From contig UYJD01000005.1 in assembly GCA_900618795.1 (NCBI GenBank), positions 1,220,522 to 1,284,521 of the forward strand: a stretch of DNA of 64,000 nucleotides, written 5' to 3'. Within the stretch, counting starts at the first letter, position 1; the number at the start of each line of letters is the position of its first letter. Positions 1 to 11,271 of the stretch are shown here, piece by piece. The DNA is from Cyanodermella asteris (Eukaryota > Ascomycota > Lecanoromycetes > Ostropales > Stictidaceae). Below the pieces are notes generated by a model. The model did not search any database, was not told the DNA's origin, and saw only the letters and a program-made list of their open reading frames with translations. A program made the translations under genes and the position numbers.

Positions 1-1924
1 TCAGCATCGGCCTCTGCCACCTGGTTTGGTGCTCACGCGACCCTGAGCACAAAGGCAGGAAGAGACGGACAATTGATAGGCTGGAACCCAGCCCGATCAG
101 ATAACCTAGGAATCTGCCATATACACCATGTACGCCCGGCTATGCCACTACTGTGCTGCCTCCACTTTACAGTTTCAGAGCCCCACGGATATCAAACTCA
201 ACCTTTACCTCGGCCGCATTCATTAGCACCAAAGACCGACAGTATCCTGATGCACGCAGCATCAAACCTTTGGCCACTGCTCAGCTTGATCAAGAGACCC
301 TAGCCGCAGGAAGCCCCGTTGTGCCTAAATTCTCGCACGAACCCGGTTCTGGCAGTGCTGAAAGGAGCAGGACGGCAGCCGTCTCTTTTCTCCTCCAACC
401 CCTGTCACCACTCGCTGTCGCCAGTGTTCCAATGACCAACGACAATTCCCGCCGCTACGCTAGACTCGACTTCCACTACGCTCCTTTTCTGGAAGGCTCG
501 CCGTCGACCGACGGCTCCAGCGCAGGAGGCTCTGCTTTGTCTCAACGGCCTTGCCCTCAGATCCAGCGTTATTGCAAACTACTCCAATCTGTCGTCCAGC
601 ACCACGAGCTGATCGACTTGGCCTTTTTCTGACACGCTATTCATACATCCACCGCTCGTTCACAGTCAGCAAGGCTGACCATTTGTCACAACGACACCTT
701 GCCCCCGGTCGATCGATACTACCTCCCTCGCACGTTGTCACGACAGTCCGCCTCCACGTCTTCTGCCGCCACATCCACCCTATTTGCACATGCCACCCAC
801 GCCCGCACCCCGAAAACTTGGCCTCTGACCCTGGTCGGGTATCTGCATTCGCGCTCGTTTGGTTGGCTGTTGCTTGCAATTGGCGCCGCTCCATGTCTGC
901 GCCGTGCTGATTATATCTATCATTCGGGCCTGTTTGCTCCTTGGTCCGGTGTGAGCCGCGTGGAATTTCACGCCACGGATCATTCCAGAGATCGGGCGTT
1001 CCGGTGACAGCTTGACTCCATTTTCCTTGATGGTCTAGTGTGAATCTGACCGTATCTGTCGCTGCACGGCCTTGGCTGCTGATCGACGAATTACACCCTC
1101 TCCTCACACGCAAGCCGGTATCTCGACTTTGGCCTAGCCTTCCACCAATCCCAAAACGAAGGATCCCTGTCTCTACTTCCGCACGTCGACGGTACCACCC
1201 CGGGCTGCAAAAGTGACGCCTGCACGGCGGAAAGTGGGCAACAGACCCTGGGGCCTATTGACAGTGCATTGACAGCTGCTGCTGTCCGTCCTATCCCCAG
1301 ATCCGGCACATTATTCCATTGGCAGATCGATCCGGGGCCTGCATCGATTATACAATCCATTCTTTGCAGTATTCAGGCAGGGAGCCTCCGCGCACTGCGT
1401 TTCACTAGCCTCCCAGAAGGCATCCCGGACCACTGTCTCTATAAGCAATAAACCTGCTGTCCCTGACACTGCAATTTCCTCATTCAGTCCCCTGCTTCAA
1501 AGTTGAGAGTACGTGCTCCTGTTGTCCCAGGTCCCGTGGGAGCCTCGAACCCCCGACTGAAGACGGTAAACCGTTGTCAAAGCTCCCAGCTTACCGTCAT
1601 CTCACCTGGCTGATTCATCCGCAACTCCGGGTAAAGGCCTAAGAACTAGAGATAGTGCATACTAAGTAGCTTTGAGGCCACGGTCAGGACTATAAAACCA
1701 GTATTTGTGTCAGCGCCCTGGGCCAAGGTCCTATTCTGAGACGCTACGTGGAGGACATACGCCAGGATCTTTATAGCACCATCGGACGGGACCCGCACCG
1801 AGATTGCCGCCATCCCTTCAAAAGATCCTCGTGCTCCAACAGCTTTTTCTCACCCTCTCCATGGGGTGAGGCTGTGTAAGTCTCAGACTAAACAACTCCG
1901 CTCCGAGACACGCTCGCGGGCGTC
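1..1924. other. gene-free region upstream of the Zn2Cys6 gene
   Basis: No reading frame here looks like a protein: the open frames on both strands overlap one another, are rich in Pro/Ser/Arg/His and match no family I know. The last few hundred bases are probably promoter and 5' leader of the regulator that begins at 1925. A compact set of nested inverted repeats at 1527-1609 is listed separately. The window starts inside this region, so the tail of an off-window gene cannot be excluded. Confidence 0.5.
1527..1609. other. nested inverted repeats, possible structured RNA or tRNA-like relic
   Basis: Three perfectly complementary pairs sit within 83 nt: CCAGGT 1527-1532 with ACCTGG 1604-1609, TGGGAGC 1537-1543 with GCTCCCA 1582-1588, and GACGGTAA 1562-1569 with TTACCGTC 1591-1598. 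The last two interleave, so a transcript from either strand could form a pseudoknot closed by the outer pair. On the minus strand the string GGTTCGAGGCT resembles a tRNA T-arm/B box, but no matching seven-base acceptor strand lies at the right distance. It is therefore not a normal tRNA gene. A chance cluster remains possible. Confidence 0.3.
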
Positions 1925-4843
1925 ATGAATAACCATCGCAACCTCTTCGATTTGTTCGGCAACTCGGCGCCGCCCCACCCCGTTTTGGATCTCAACGGAT
2001 TCACCCCGGGCTACGTGCAACCGCGACTGCAGAGTGGTCCTATCGCAATCCATCCAGGTACTGGGATACTGCCGATTGATGAAATTCCGGTCTTCGCAGG
2101 GTTTGACTTGCCTCTCGAAGCAGAACTCCCCACTCCTACCGGCTCGAGGCCTAACAAGCCTCGGCGGAGACGAACAGCCGACGGCGATGTAATTAAACAT
2201 CGAAGAACCCGCAACGGTTGCTACACCTGCCGCAGCAGAAGAATCAAGGTGCGTCACTGTGGACTGGAATGCGACCTTGACACGTGGATGATGCGCTGAC
2301 TCGAAAACAGTGCGACGAAGGTCGGCCAATTTGTGAGAGTCAGTTCCCGACAAAACGCTAAATTCTCAGACAGTCGATGCCTAATACTTTCCTTCTCTGG
2401 ATGTGTACGTTTGAAGTTGACACGGCTGACTGGTGTTCATGACATGCAGGGTGCAAGAAAGGATCTCGAGATTGCGTCTATCCAGATGCTCCCGCTCCCA
2501 AAGTGAAAAGCAAATCTCCCAAAGACTCTTCGACCTCGCCCAAATCGCCCAAGTCTCCAAAGCCGACAATATCCCCAAATGATGATGCCATGGTAGTTGA
2601 TAAGGATGAGGTGGATGAAAGTGTCACATCTGGCGATGTTCGTTACGAAACTGAAGAAAGCCAGGTATTGAGAGAGGACAGCCCGGCATCTACCGTTTCT
2701 CAGACCTTATCAAGGGCAAAGCAGTGGCAAGCCTCGCCATCAGATGAATTTCGTACTGCATCGACAGAAGAAGAGCCTCGTAAGCACAGGGAGCGAGCGC
2801 ATTCTGCTATGCGGGTTAACTCCGAAACGAGTGGAGCACTTTACGGAAGCCCAGAGTCCTCTGTCCGAACAAGACCTTCCACAGGTAGGTTGAGCGAGCT
2901 TGATAGCATCAACGACACTCCTGTTGTCTCGTTTGACGACTCGGATCTTGCACAATTGGAGCCGGAACTGCGCGCACTCATGAAATACCACATTGAACAC
3001 ATCGGATTTCATCACTACTTCTTCCGACAGGATGCGTCCCAATTCGTCAAAGACTTAATTCCAACAGCGGCACTAGGCTATGAGCCACTTAGCTACGCCG
3101 TGTGCACCTTTGCTGCGTACCATCGCGCAGTCGCTCAAGGCGGCCGAGTTGAGGATTTCCTTGGCTTCTACCAGAAAGCTGTTACACTCTTGCTCCAATC
3201 GCTCAAGTCTGGTAACGAACATAGGGAATCCACGGTCATGACTATTCTCCAGCTCGCAACTTTCGAGGTAGGCTAACATCCAAACCCAACTTGTCTTCGA
3301 AACGGGGTCCCCGCCGTGCGTGCTGACTTCGATCAGGAATATCTTGGCGACTGGGTCAACCTGAACGGCCATCTAGCCGCCGCTCGGCAACTCATCTACG
3401 AATTGTACACTCCAAGCTCAATGACACGAACGGAAACGAGACGCAAGATTTTCAGTTGGTACGCCAGATTTGATATCTTTGTTGGCATGGCTTCTGGTCA
3501 TGAGCCGACCCTTGAGAAGGAGTGGTTGATAGAGATGGAACGCTGGCACTACAACGCCCGTGGTATGGACCCATCCTCGGTCGATCTACAAATTCGATGG
3601 CTAGTCTCTCACAAGCGCGTGCTTAGCAGAACGCTGACGGAGCTATCTTCGAAAACACTCGCAGGTCAAATCGACAAGGCTGATTTCGAACACCAGTACC
3701 ACGACTTGATGAAACAAGAGGCGGCATGGGGAAGACACATTGCTCCATTGACGCTGGCTTCTGAGGCCACTGAGCCGCTACCGGACATTCGCACTATCAA
3801 TCCTGACGAACCTGACGCTGAGCAATATCTGAACAATTGGCCCAAAGACCTCGAGCGCGCACCGTGTTTTTACTTGGGAGGTGGGTGGGGAATAAACCTC
3901 ATGTATATTGACCTCTACAGCACAAGTGCGCTTCAACGCTTCAATTTTGCCAGGATCATGGAACTGCCCGAAGTAGCTGCAGAAGGCCATGTGTTGTTCA
4001 AGGAGGAGTGTCGAATGATTGAGGCCCTGACAAACAGTTCGTCCGCGCCAGAGGATAGCATTCTCCTTGTGCAGGCGACTTTAGCTTTCATGGGCCTCTT
4101 CATGAAAGACAACGAGCACTATCGTGAGTGGTGTCGCCAAAAGTTTGCTAGACTTGAGAACCTTGGGTGAGTGAAAGTTTCCGCTTGACGTTCACCGAAA
4201 TCAGCTCACTACGTGAATGGTCATGTTATTCTGCAAGTCGCTGTCTGTTTTTTTGTCGCTGTCAAGACAGGTCATTGTGGATAATACGAGACTTTTGAGA
4301 CGTCGGCTGCTATGTACACCTGTGCCTTTTGGCAGTATCGCGGTCACTAGCCGAGCAACATCCTGCTTTTCCCGCGTCTCTCGAGACACCTGCCCTTCTT
4401 TGCTTTACGCTTGACGGTTCATGTATGTATAAGTGAGCGATTTGGACAACTTACTGACTCTGCTCAACAACAGCTATTTCTTTCCACCATTATACCGCGA
4501 TCGCCTCGCTCACTCGTGGAATGAGCCTTCAGTCCGCGATTGGTGGCTACCAGACGGTGCTGGGCATCGACCCATCATCAAATCACTCCGTACCTTCAAT
4601 CAAGAACGCGAAGCGCAACCTCATGATCAGCAAGGAGAGGATATCAGGAATCTGAGGGGACTCTTTGACAGCTTGGCTCTCGAGAAGAAAGAGCCTGAAG
4701 TGACGGTGAAGACGAGGGAAGATGGCGAATACAACAGGAAGGCCGACAGTCCCTTGAAGTCAATTCAACGAGCCTCGAGTTCCGGCTCGGCAGGGGCGTT
4801 CGGGGATGACGGGATGCCAGACACGGGTTCAGGGCCTGAATGA
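1925..4843 (+). CDS. Zn2Cys6 fungal transcription factor with Fungal_trans_2-type middle region
   Basis: DNA-binding transcriptional regulator, predicted nuclear, 789 aa. Five exons: 1925-2248, 2311-2338, 2450-3267, 3337-4166, 4474-4843; every join keeps frame. Two introns split the zinc cluster. After splicing its cysteines fall at about residues 99, 102, 109, 116, 119 and 126 (C-x2-C-x6-C-x6-C-x2-C-x6-C), preceded by a basic KHRRTRNG segment. A Ser/Pro/Lys-rich linker (KSPKSPKSPKP) follows. Then comes a long helical region (from ELRALMKYHIEHIGFHHYFF to the YFFPPLYRDRLAH exon) resembling the Fungal_trans_2 family, which includes S. pombe moc3 and many uncharacterised regulators. The last intron is 307 nt, long for this window, and has a TTACTGACTC branch-like site before CAACAACAG. 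The acidic Ser-rich tail may be an activation region. Target genes cannot be told from sequence. Confidence 0.85.
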
Positions 4844-5841
4844 AAGGCCCGCGTTCGAGCTTATTCTCGATCCACTCCACTAGTCATCATCTCGAAGAAG
4901 ACAAACATTTCCGAGCCCCAGAACTTGCCCCTTGGGCCGTCACTGTCCTCAAATACTGCTCGACCTCAGATTTGACAGCAGCAGCACACTTTCTGTCGTT
5001 GCCATTGCCCATTTTGCAGCCATGCAAGCTGTTTGGTTGTCGATCTCGAGGCTCAAAATGCCCGGACGGAATGGCTTGTCCATGCCACTACTCAGGCCAA
5101 GCAGGCATGACAGAGGTTGCCGAGTGCTTTCGCCCTAGGTCAACCACGTCCTTGCAGAGCTTGCCGATAAGCGCGAGCCCTGGACTGCGAGTGAACCGGA
5201 CCCACATTCAGCAAAACAGAAAGACAAGGACAACAGGCCCCGGCAGAAGACGAGGTGAGAACACATGCATCAAGGACGCATTCCATTCGTGAATCTGGTT
5301 CTGCTCTCGTCGATGCTTGTGTTCGTTCGAACACCTCTTGAAGTGCAATGAGGGAAAAAATGTCTTATTATAACTTGATTCGGCCATGTAACTGATTCTC
5401 CGGCTTGATCGGAGGCCATGTACAAATACATCAGTGACGATTATACCCTTTGGCATCCGGGTGCAAGCTATATAGATGAGCTCAGCACTATAACATCAAA
5501 ATTATCCTTGATCAAGTCCAGTCTCCATGCAAGTTCCGACATTAAGCGAAAGCCTTTTCCTCCGTCACACCTTTGACATGCGCCACCATAAATGATCGAG
5601 CAAGACATGACGCAGAGATTCGTGGACGCATGAACCGGGTATCTCAAAACCAAAAAAAAAGCAAAAGCGGAGCTCGAGCGTCAGATAGTTCGTGACGCGA
5701 GCTCTATTATTCAGCCACAAAAAGTTGTGACGTCCTCTCAGATAAACGATACATGTTCTCGTTGCAGCAAAGATGAAATCGTAAGCTTGCATCCTCAGCC
5801 TAGTAGGACGACGATCCAAGGGTACCTCTCGTCCGAGTCGC
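4844..5841. other. convergent intergenic region
   Basis: About 1 kb between the 3' ends of the Zn2Cys6 gene (+) and the ECM11-like gene (-). It should hold both 3' untranslated regions. The open frames in it are short and unlike known proteins; I see no RNA gene. Confidence 0.5.
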
Positions 5842-7359
5842 TCATGAAATACTGCTGGATGCCATTGCAGCTTGTAGTGCTTCCTGGCCGGTCTTTTTCA
5901 ATGTTTGCAACTCGCTCTGCAGGTTCTCGGTCCTAGAGCTGACCGTGGCTTCTCGCTTCGCGACCTCATCCTCGAATTGCTGCGCGGCTTTGCGCTTCGC
6001 CTGGCGAACTTTCCTTAACCGGTCCATCATCGCTGCCAGCTGGGCGACAATCAAATCACCGCAATCCTCGTACTCGTTTATCGGCAGACTAGCAAAGAAA
6101 AGCTCCTGGGCAGATCTTGCACCCGCGTCGATGCTGGCCTGTCCTCGATGGTCCTGAACCTTCCGCATGTGGTCGCATCTATCTTCCAAGCTGGTGACGC
6201 CTTCGGGGAACTCGAGCATGTGGCTGCTAATGGCCTTCTTAGGAACCTGGTCGAAGTCTTCGTCCGCGAGTTGCTGGTACGTCATCTTTCCAAGCTCCAT
6301 TGGCGAGTAGTCTAGCTCGGTCTCGGCCTGGATGCGGCGCGAGCGGCGAAGCCCGACATGGGACCGCTTCGTGCGGAAGCGGTTGGCAGACTTGGTGCCG
6401 CGCATATCGGCAACAGAGGACGTCCGTGAGAGTGTGCTAACTTGAGAGATATTGCTGATCGAATGTTGGTGGCGCATCAATTGGACCGGCCGTCCCTGTC
6501 CAAACTTGGCGTTGCCAAATTCTTCTTCGTCTTCTTCAATTGGGGATGTCTGCGTGTCACGATTCGAAATGGGATGGCTCGTGGGTGCGTGGGTGAAGCC
6601 ATTCGTATAGATAGGTTCAGCAGACATGTCACGTTGGTTGATTGGTGAAAAGGCTCGAATGCGAGGACCGCTGGCTGGGGGAGCGGAGACTTCTCGGGTA
6701 CGCAGGCTAGTGCTATGTGACACCGATTTCGGACCGATCAATGATGCTCTTTGAAAATGATGCTGCTGTGCGTGGTGCCCGTTAAGTTGGGAAAGAGTGT
6801 TGCTGACGTTGGTAGATGTTCGTGGTCTATTGGTGTTCGCTTCAGCCCAGTTGTTGGTGCCTCTCCCGACGTAAGCACCGCGAACTGATGAATGGTTGCT
6901 GGGCGCTGTCCTCACGGAAGCTGAAATGGAGGCTCTGTCGTCCTCCTCTTCCTCTTCTGTGATGGAAGGCTCAGAAGTGGAATAGCCTTCCGGGACAGGG
7001 GAGCCAGCAAAATCATGCAGCGAGCCGGTTTCTTGCACTTTGTAGCGATGGGCGTTGTAGGCAGGGGCTGATGCTATGGTGCTCGCGTCGTCCAAGTCAC
7101 CCGTGTCGGTATCGTATCGATCGAGTTGGTGACCATAGTGCAGTTGGCGATGGTCATCAATACTAACGGTGGTTCGACTGCTACTTGAATTGGTGCGGTG
7201 GAGAGCGCCGCGGCGAGGACGAGGACTAATACTGTTTCTGACGTGCTCAACTCCTTCTCGCATTCGCCTGCGTCGCTCTTCCAGAGTCAACGCGCCGGTG
7301 AAGCCATTTGCGACCCGATCCTGCACAAAATCACCAACGGTTTGCGCCCCAGGTGCCAT
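5842..7359 (-). CDS. ECM11: Ecm11-domain protein (meiotic synaptonemal-complex factor family)
   Basis: Intronless, 505 aa, ATG at 7359. The N-terminal two thirds are low-complexity, rich in Ser/Thr/Arg/His with an acidic run (ITEEEEEDDR), and look disordered. The C-terminal 150 residues match the fungal Ecm11 domain: a MTYQQLADEDFDQVP lead, the ELFFASLPINEYEDCGD core, then a coiled coil (MDRLRKVRQAKRKAAQQFED and beyond) ending TLKKTGQEALQ. In budding yeast Ecm11 pairs with Gmc2 to drive SUMO-dependent assembly of the synaptonemal complex central element. In filamentous fungi the family is defined almost only by this C-terminal block, so the meiotic role is inference from the domain. The start is the first ATG of the frame; a 5' exon is not excluded. 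Confidence 0.72.
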   Translation of the reverse strand: MAPGAQTVGDFVQDRVANGFTGALTLEERRRRMREGVEHVRNSISPRPRRGALHRTNSSSSRTTVSIDDHRQLHYGHQLDRYDTDTGDLDDASTIASAPAYNAHRYKVQETGSLHDFAGSPVPEGYSTSEPSITEEEEEDDRASISASVRTAPSNHSSVRGAYVGRGTNNWAEANTNRPRTSTNVSNTLSQLNGHHAQQHHFQRASLIGPKSVSHSTSLRTREVSAPPASGPRIRAFSPINQRDMSAEPIYTNGFTHAPTSHPISNRDTQTSPIEEDEEEFGNAKFGQGRPVQLMRHQHSISNISQVSTLSRTSSVADMRGTKSANRFRTKRSHVGLRRSRRIQAETELDYSPMELGKMTYQQLADEDFDQVPKKAISSHMLEFPEGVTSLEDRCDHMRKVQDHRGQASIDAGARSAQELFFASLPINEYEDCGDLIVAQLAAMMDRLRKVRQAKRKAAQQFEDEVAKREATVSSRTENLQSELQTLKKTGQEALQAAMASSSIS

Positions 7360-8047
7360 GGTATGCGGTGTGCGCAGCGGCCGTGCTTGACGGGTCGGGC
7401 AGACGGCTGTCGGATGCGGCGATCAGGACCTTTGGCAGTCGGAACTGGCGTCGAGAACACGGCACGACTCTTGACGATTTGTCTAATTGCTGCAGCGTAC
7501 GTACGCCTTGAACCGAGGACCGGGATGCAGGCTGCTCGCAGCGACTCACGGGCAAAGCTTCGATGTCGAGGGACCTTTGACGTTGCGCACAGATGCGTGT
7601 CTCGGACACTGAAGGTAGCTTGTGGAAGCTTGCAGAGGACCCTGGTTCCAACCGTGTTCCTGCAGTAGCCCTGCACAAGGATAGAGCTTGACGACAACTA
7701 GGACGGATCGAGTGGTGGAGTGAGTCGCTTTCAGACGCGTGAAATGGGATCGATGCTGGTTGGCGATGCGCGCGAGCCTGAACCGGGATCAGGATTCTAT
7801 GTTGAGCTGAACGACAGGCAGTAGGACAAAGAGCAGGCACGCCGTACCCATGCACTTAGTCAAGCTGGATGTCGGGGTGCAGTGTCGAGAGCCTCCTGGG
7901 CGGTCGTACTGACAGGGAAGTGCCGTGGCGATGCTTTGGGATGTCGACAAGGAGGAGAGGAGGAAGGTGAGGAGAAGTGAGCTGGGCTGAGCCGCAGCAG
8001 AACGACCGAGGGCGAGAATGACGACTCGGCTGCAGGGTTGGATAGAG

Positions 8048-8065
8048 AGTCAGTCAGTCAGTCAG
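8048..8065. repeat. (AGTC)4.5 microsatellite
   Basis: Four and a half perfect copies of AGTC in the region upstream of the ECM11-like gene. Confidence 0.9.
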
Positions 8066-8224
8066 ATGTACGGAGCGACCAGGCTGACAAGGGAGGTAGG
8101 GAGGGCGAGTTTATCGAGTCGTCGAGAGAATGTGCATGGAGTAGCAAGTCGCACTGACGAGCCGCAGACGTATTATTGGCAAATATTAACAGCAGCTGGC
8201 AGCTCCCTGAGTCGCCAGTGGCGG

Positions 8225-8248
8225 CCTGGCGTCCTGGCGTCCTGGCGT
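8225..8248. repeat. three tandem copies of CCTGGCGT
   Basis: Three exact head-to-tail copies of an 8-bp unit, directly after a related CAGTGGCGG segment. It could be a protein-binding cluster or simple slippage. Confidence 0.85.
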
Positions 8249-8520
8249 GTTCCTGAGGACGAAGGCAAATCATTCGTGGCTGTGGAGACGGGTCGATTGG
8301 GACGAACCGAAGGATTTGGAGAGGGTGGGATCGAGGAGGAAAAGCTGCGAGAGCGTGACGGGCTTGATGCCGCTGAGGCCCGCCCAAAGCAGCCTAGCCC
8401 GCTATTAGCCCGCCCCGGCGCCCCTGATACAGCGGCCAGCGGTCGCCCCCGACTGGCCACAGCCCGCCCTCCCCTCCACCACCACCACCAACTTCTCATC
8501 AGCATCCGACAAGCCGTCTC

Positions 8521-8541
8521 TATACATACATAAATACATAC
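8521..8541. repeat. imperfect CATA microsatellite
   Basis: TACATACATAAATACATACA-type tract; simple sequence in the long ECM11/YIP4 spacer. Confidence 0.7.
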
Positions 8542-10263
8542 AGTACCACGAGTTCGCTTCAGCCGCTACGCTTCTGTACGTGGCCGCCATCCATCGACAG
8601 TCGTGGTGCATCGTCTCTGGATGGCCCTCCCGAGTCCCTTGATCTCTGCGATAGCCTACAAAGCTACGTGCTGCACACTATACACGCGCCTTTCTCCACC
8701 ACAACGTGCAAGGCTGCTTCATCTTTGGCCAGTGGCTTACTGCTGGCACGCCCCCCGTCTGCTGGTTCGTCAACGATGCTTTCTGCCGCGAACCACCACC
8801 ATCTCATCTCCCATCGTGCCGATCTCACCAGGGCTGCTGAGCCAGCCATGGGCCCTTGCCTCGTCTCAACGAGTTCGGAACTGTCCTTCCGCCCTGTCAA
8901 CACACAACGGTACAGAATTCCACTTCCATGACATGAGCAGGCAGGCAGCTACTGGCTCCTGGCTGCCACGTCTTGGCCCTCGTGGAGTTGTGGTTGCTGC
9001 TGCCCTTCAACCCAATGATAGCACGGTATGTACCAGTTACGTATACATACGCTGCTAGATATGCTTGCCCAGCCGAGACACAACAACCACACAGGGTGAA
9101 AGTCTGTTTAAGCTTTTGTGACGAGACCAAGTACCTTCGGTGTACATACCTACTTGCAAGGCGGGTTGGCTGAAATCACGTACCTTCCTACCTTCTATGG
9201 ACAATGCCATTTCTATGAGTACTTGTACCTGTACATAAAGAAGTAACAGCTAAGCTATACGCTTGGCTACTCATATCAGCAGTCTTTTGTTAACTCGCCT
9301 TGCTTGGTATTTGGAACGGGGAGCTTTTGATTCCAACATGCTCGGCATCACGGTAATGTGAGCGTGTGGCACGGCTTTTCGTTCTCTCGTCTCGTCACAG
9401 GTGCGAAGCTGGTGGAGGCCGTTCCAGGGGCTAAAGTCGGTGGGGTCCAAGCTGTCTAGGTTTCAACGGGAGCCCTGATCCCCTGTCCCCAGCCTCCAGC
9501 TTCCAGGGGTTCGCTGAGAGCGCTCGTGCTTGAGCCTCGGCCAAGAAATCGAGCAGCCACTGTTGAGCAGTGCGGCGGTCTGAAAGCAAACTTGTGTCTG
9601 AGGCCCTTTCGCACTGAATGTGCGTCGATGAGACGTCGACAGTGGGTCGTGATGGTTTAGTTGATACTCGAGAGTTCCTTGTTGGAACAACTCATGCTGT
9701 CGTATGCACGATTTTTGTGAGATATTATCACGGACGAGAAGCCTCGTAGGTGCACAAAACTTGTGAAGTAGACGGCCTACAGCATGCTTCTCGCCATCTT
9801 CTCCACCTTCACCGGGTCAGATACCGTGCTAGAAATTCAGAAAAGCGAAAACAATATTAATGTGATTTGACATTTCGCACGGTAGAACGCGGGACTGATG
9901 CACGATCACATGCGAGGCCAGTGTGGCGCGCCTTCTCCTGACCATCCTGACGAGGCTGCACTGGCTCGTAGAGACTACCTACGATGGACGTGGGCTATTG
10001 TAAATATGAGCTTCCGAGTTATTAGGGGGGCGGAATTTGGAGAGTAGCTCAATCACAAGCGGCGAGTTGTCGGTGGGCAAGACGGCCCGCGCCCGGCAAT
10101 AGCTGCCGTAAGATGTCCAAGCTCGCCTGTCACAGCCAAAGTGGACACGCGGCTTGTGAATAGCTACATGAATCTGGAGCTTGAATGCCAGCATTCTGAG
10201 CCGTGAGCAGCCAACCCCGACCTGCGATCTCGAGCACCCCTCTCACCGGCTCGCATTACAGAT

Positions 10264-11271
10264 ATGGCTACTTCAGCTGGCCCCTACGATGAAACGAAAA
10301 TCGAGCAGGACTTGATCGACCCCGATGATGGTGAGCTTCCGACAGTTGCCCGGCTCCTGGTTGGCCATATTAACACAATCTCGCGCAGCGCAACTCAATG
10401 ACCTTGACGACCCCCTCGATACACGCGATACTGCCCCCCTGACCGGCAACATTGGCCAACCTGCCGGTTCTTCTTCCCGCTCACAACCGCTGCCCCAAGG
10501 CTACCTCAACCAGCAAATAGGCGGCGAAGACCGCCGTGCTCCCATCAACACAATCGACGAGTCCGTCTGGGACACACTACGCAGAGATTTGTTCGCGTCA
10601 TGGCAGAAGATGCAACTGGTGCTTTGGCCGAGACACCTCCTCGGCGGCATTTTGTCACGCGACGCTGGCGGAGAAGCTGAAGCAGGACGCGCTGGACTCG
10701 GAAGCTACAACGAGGTTGCTCAGGGCTTGCGCGGAATCGCAGGACGGGTGACAGATGCCGATGCGCTGCTTTCGGGGTCGGTGAACGAGCAATTGAGAGA
10801 TTGGGATCTCTGGGGCCCTCTGATATTCTCGTTATTGCTGAGCATGCTGCTGAGCTTGACGGCCAAGAAGGAGCAGAGCGAAAACGTCTTCACGGGCGTC
10901 TTCTCGCTCGTATGGCTTGGCTCTGCAGTTGTGACATGGCAGATCAGACTGCTCGGTGGCAAGATGTGAGTATATTTGATAAAAAGAAATGCGCGTCCCG
11001 AGATTGCTGACAGATACGCAGTGCCTTCTTCCAGACTGTTTGCATCATCGGGTACACACTGTTTCCGATTGTCATCGCAGCACTTCTCAGCGCCGTCGGG
11101 ATCGTCTGGTTCATCCGCATACCCGTCTATGTCGTACTGTTGCTATGGTCTTTGGCGGCCGGTATAAGCATTCTTGGTAGCTCGGGAGTTGTCAAAAACA
11201 GGGTCGGCTTGGCTGTTTACCCTCTCTTCGTCTTCTACTTGGGTTTGGGCACTCTCTGCTTCATCAGCTGA
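10264..11271 (+). CDS. YIP4: Yip1-family Golgi membrane protein (YIP4/YIPF6-like)
   Basis: Integral membrane protein of the Yip1/YIPF family, which binds Ypt/Rab GTPases and acts in ER-Golgi traffic. Exons 10264-10330, 10389-10965 and 11022-11271 (introns of 58 and 56 nt) give 297 aa. The cytosolic N-terminal half has the family layout, with TIDESVWDTLRRDL and LWPRHLLGG leading into a DWDLWGPLIFSLLLSMLLSL segment. About five hydrophobic segments follow, including GVFSLVWLGSAVVTWQI, FFQTVCIIGYTLFPIVIAAL, the IPVYVVLLLWSLAAGIS stretch and the C-terminal YPLFVFYLGLGTLCFIS. WDLWGPLIF and QTVCIIGYTLFP are hallmark strings. The exon 1 ATG is preceded by a CAGAT context and begins an acidic N-terminus. 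Yip4 rather than Yip1 or Yip5 is chosen on overall resemblance to YIPF6. Confidence 0.88.

Larger units (their letters stand above)
7360..10263. other. 2.9 kb gene-free region with short tandem repeats
   Basis: Divergent region between ECM11-like (-) and YIP4-like (+). Open frames up to 171 codons exist (for example 8018-8533) but are biased in Arg/Pro/His, overlap on both strands and match nothing. It carries simple tandem repeats, listed separately, and reads as regulatory or leader DNA. Confidence 0.5.

Noticed and set aside
637-1113. 158-codon minus-strand ORF
   Set aside because: Composition is Arg/Gly/Trp-rich, overlaps several plus-strand frames, no domain or splice support.
1521-1612. 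Minus-strand tRNA gene suggested by GGGGGTTCGAGGCTCCC
   Set aside because: A T-arm forms, but the seven-base acceptor partner GTCCCGT is absent at any reasonable distance and no anticodon arm fits; kept only as a structured-element candidate.
8018-8533. 171-codon plus-strand ORF across the AGTC and CCTGGCGT repeats
   Set aside because: Built partly from simple repeats, no recognisable domain, opposed by equally long antisense frames.
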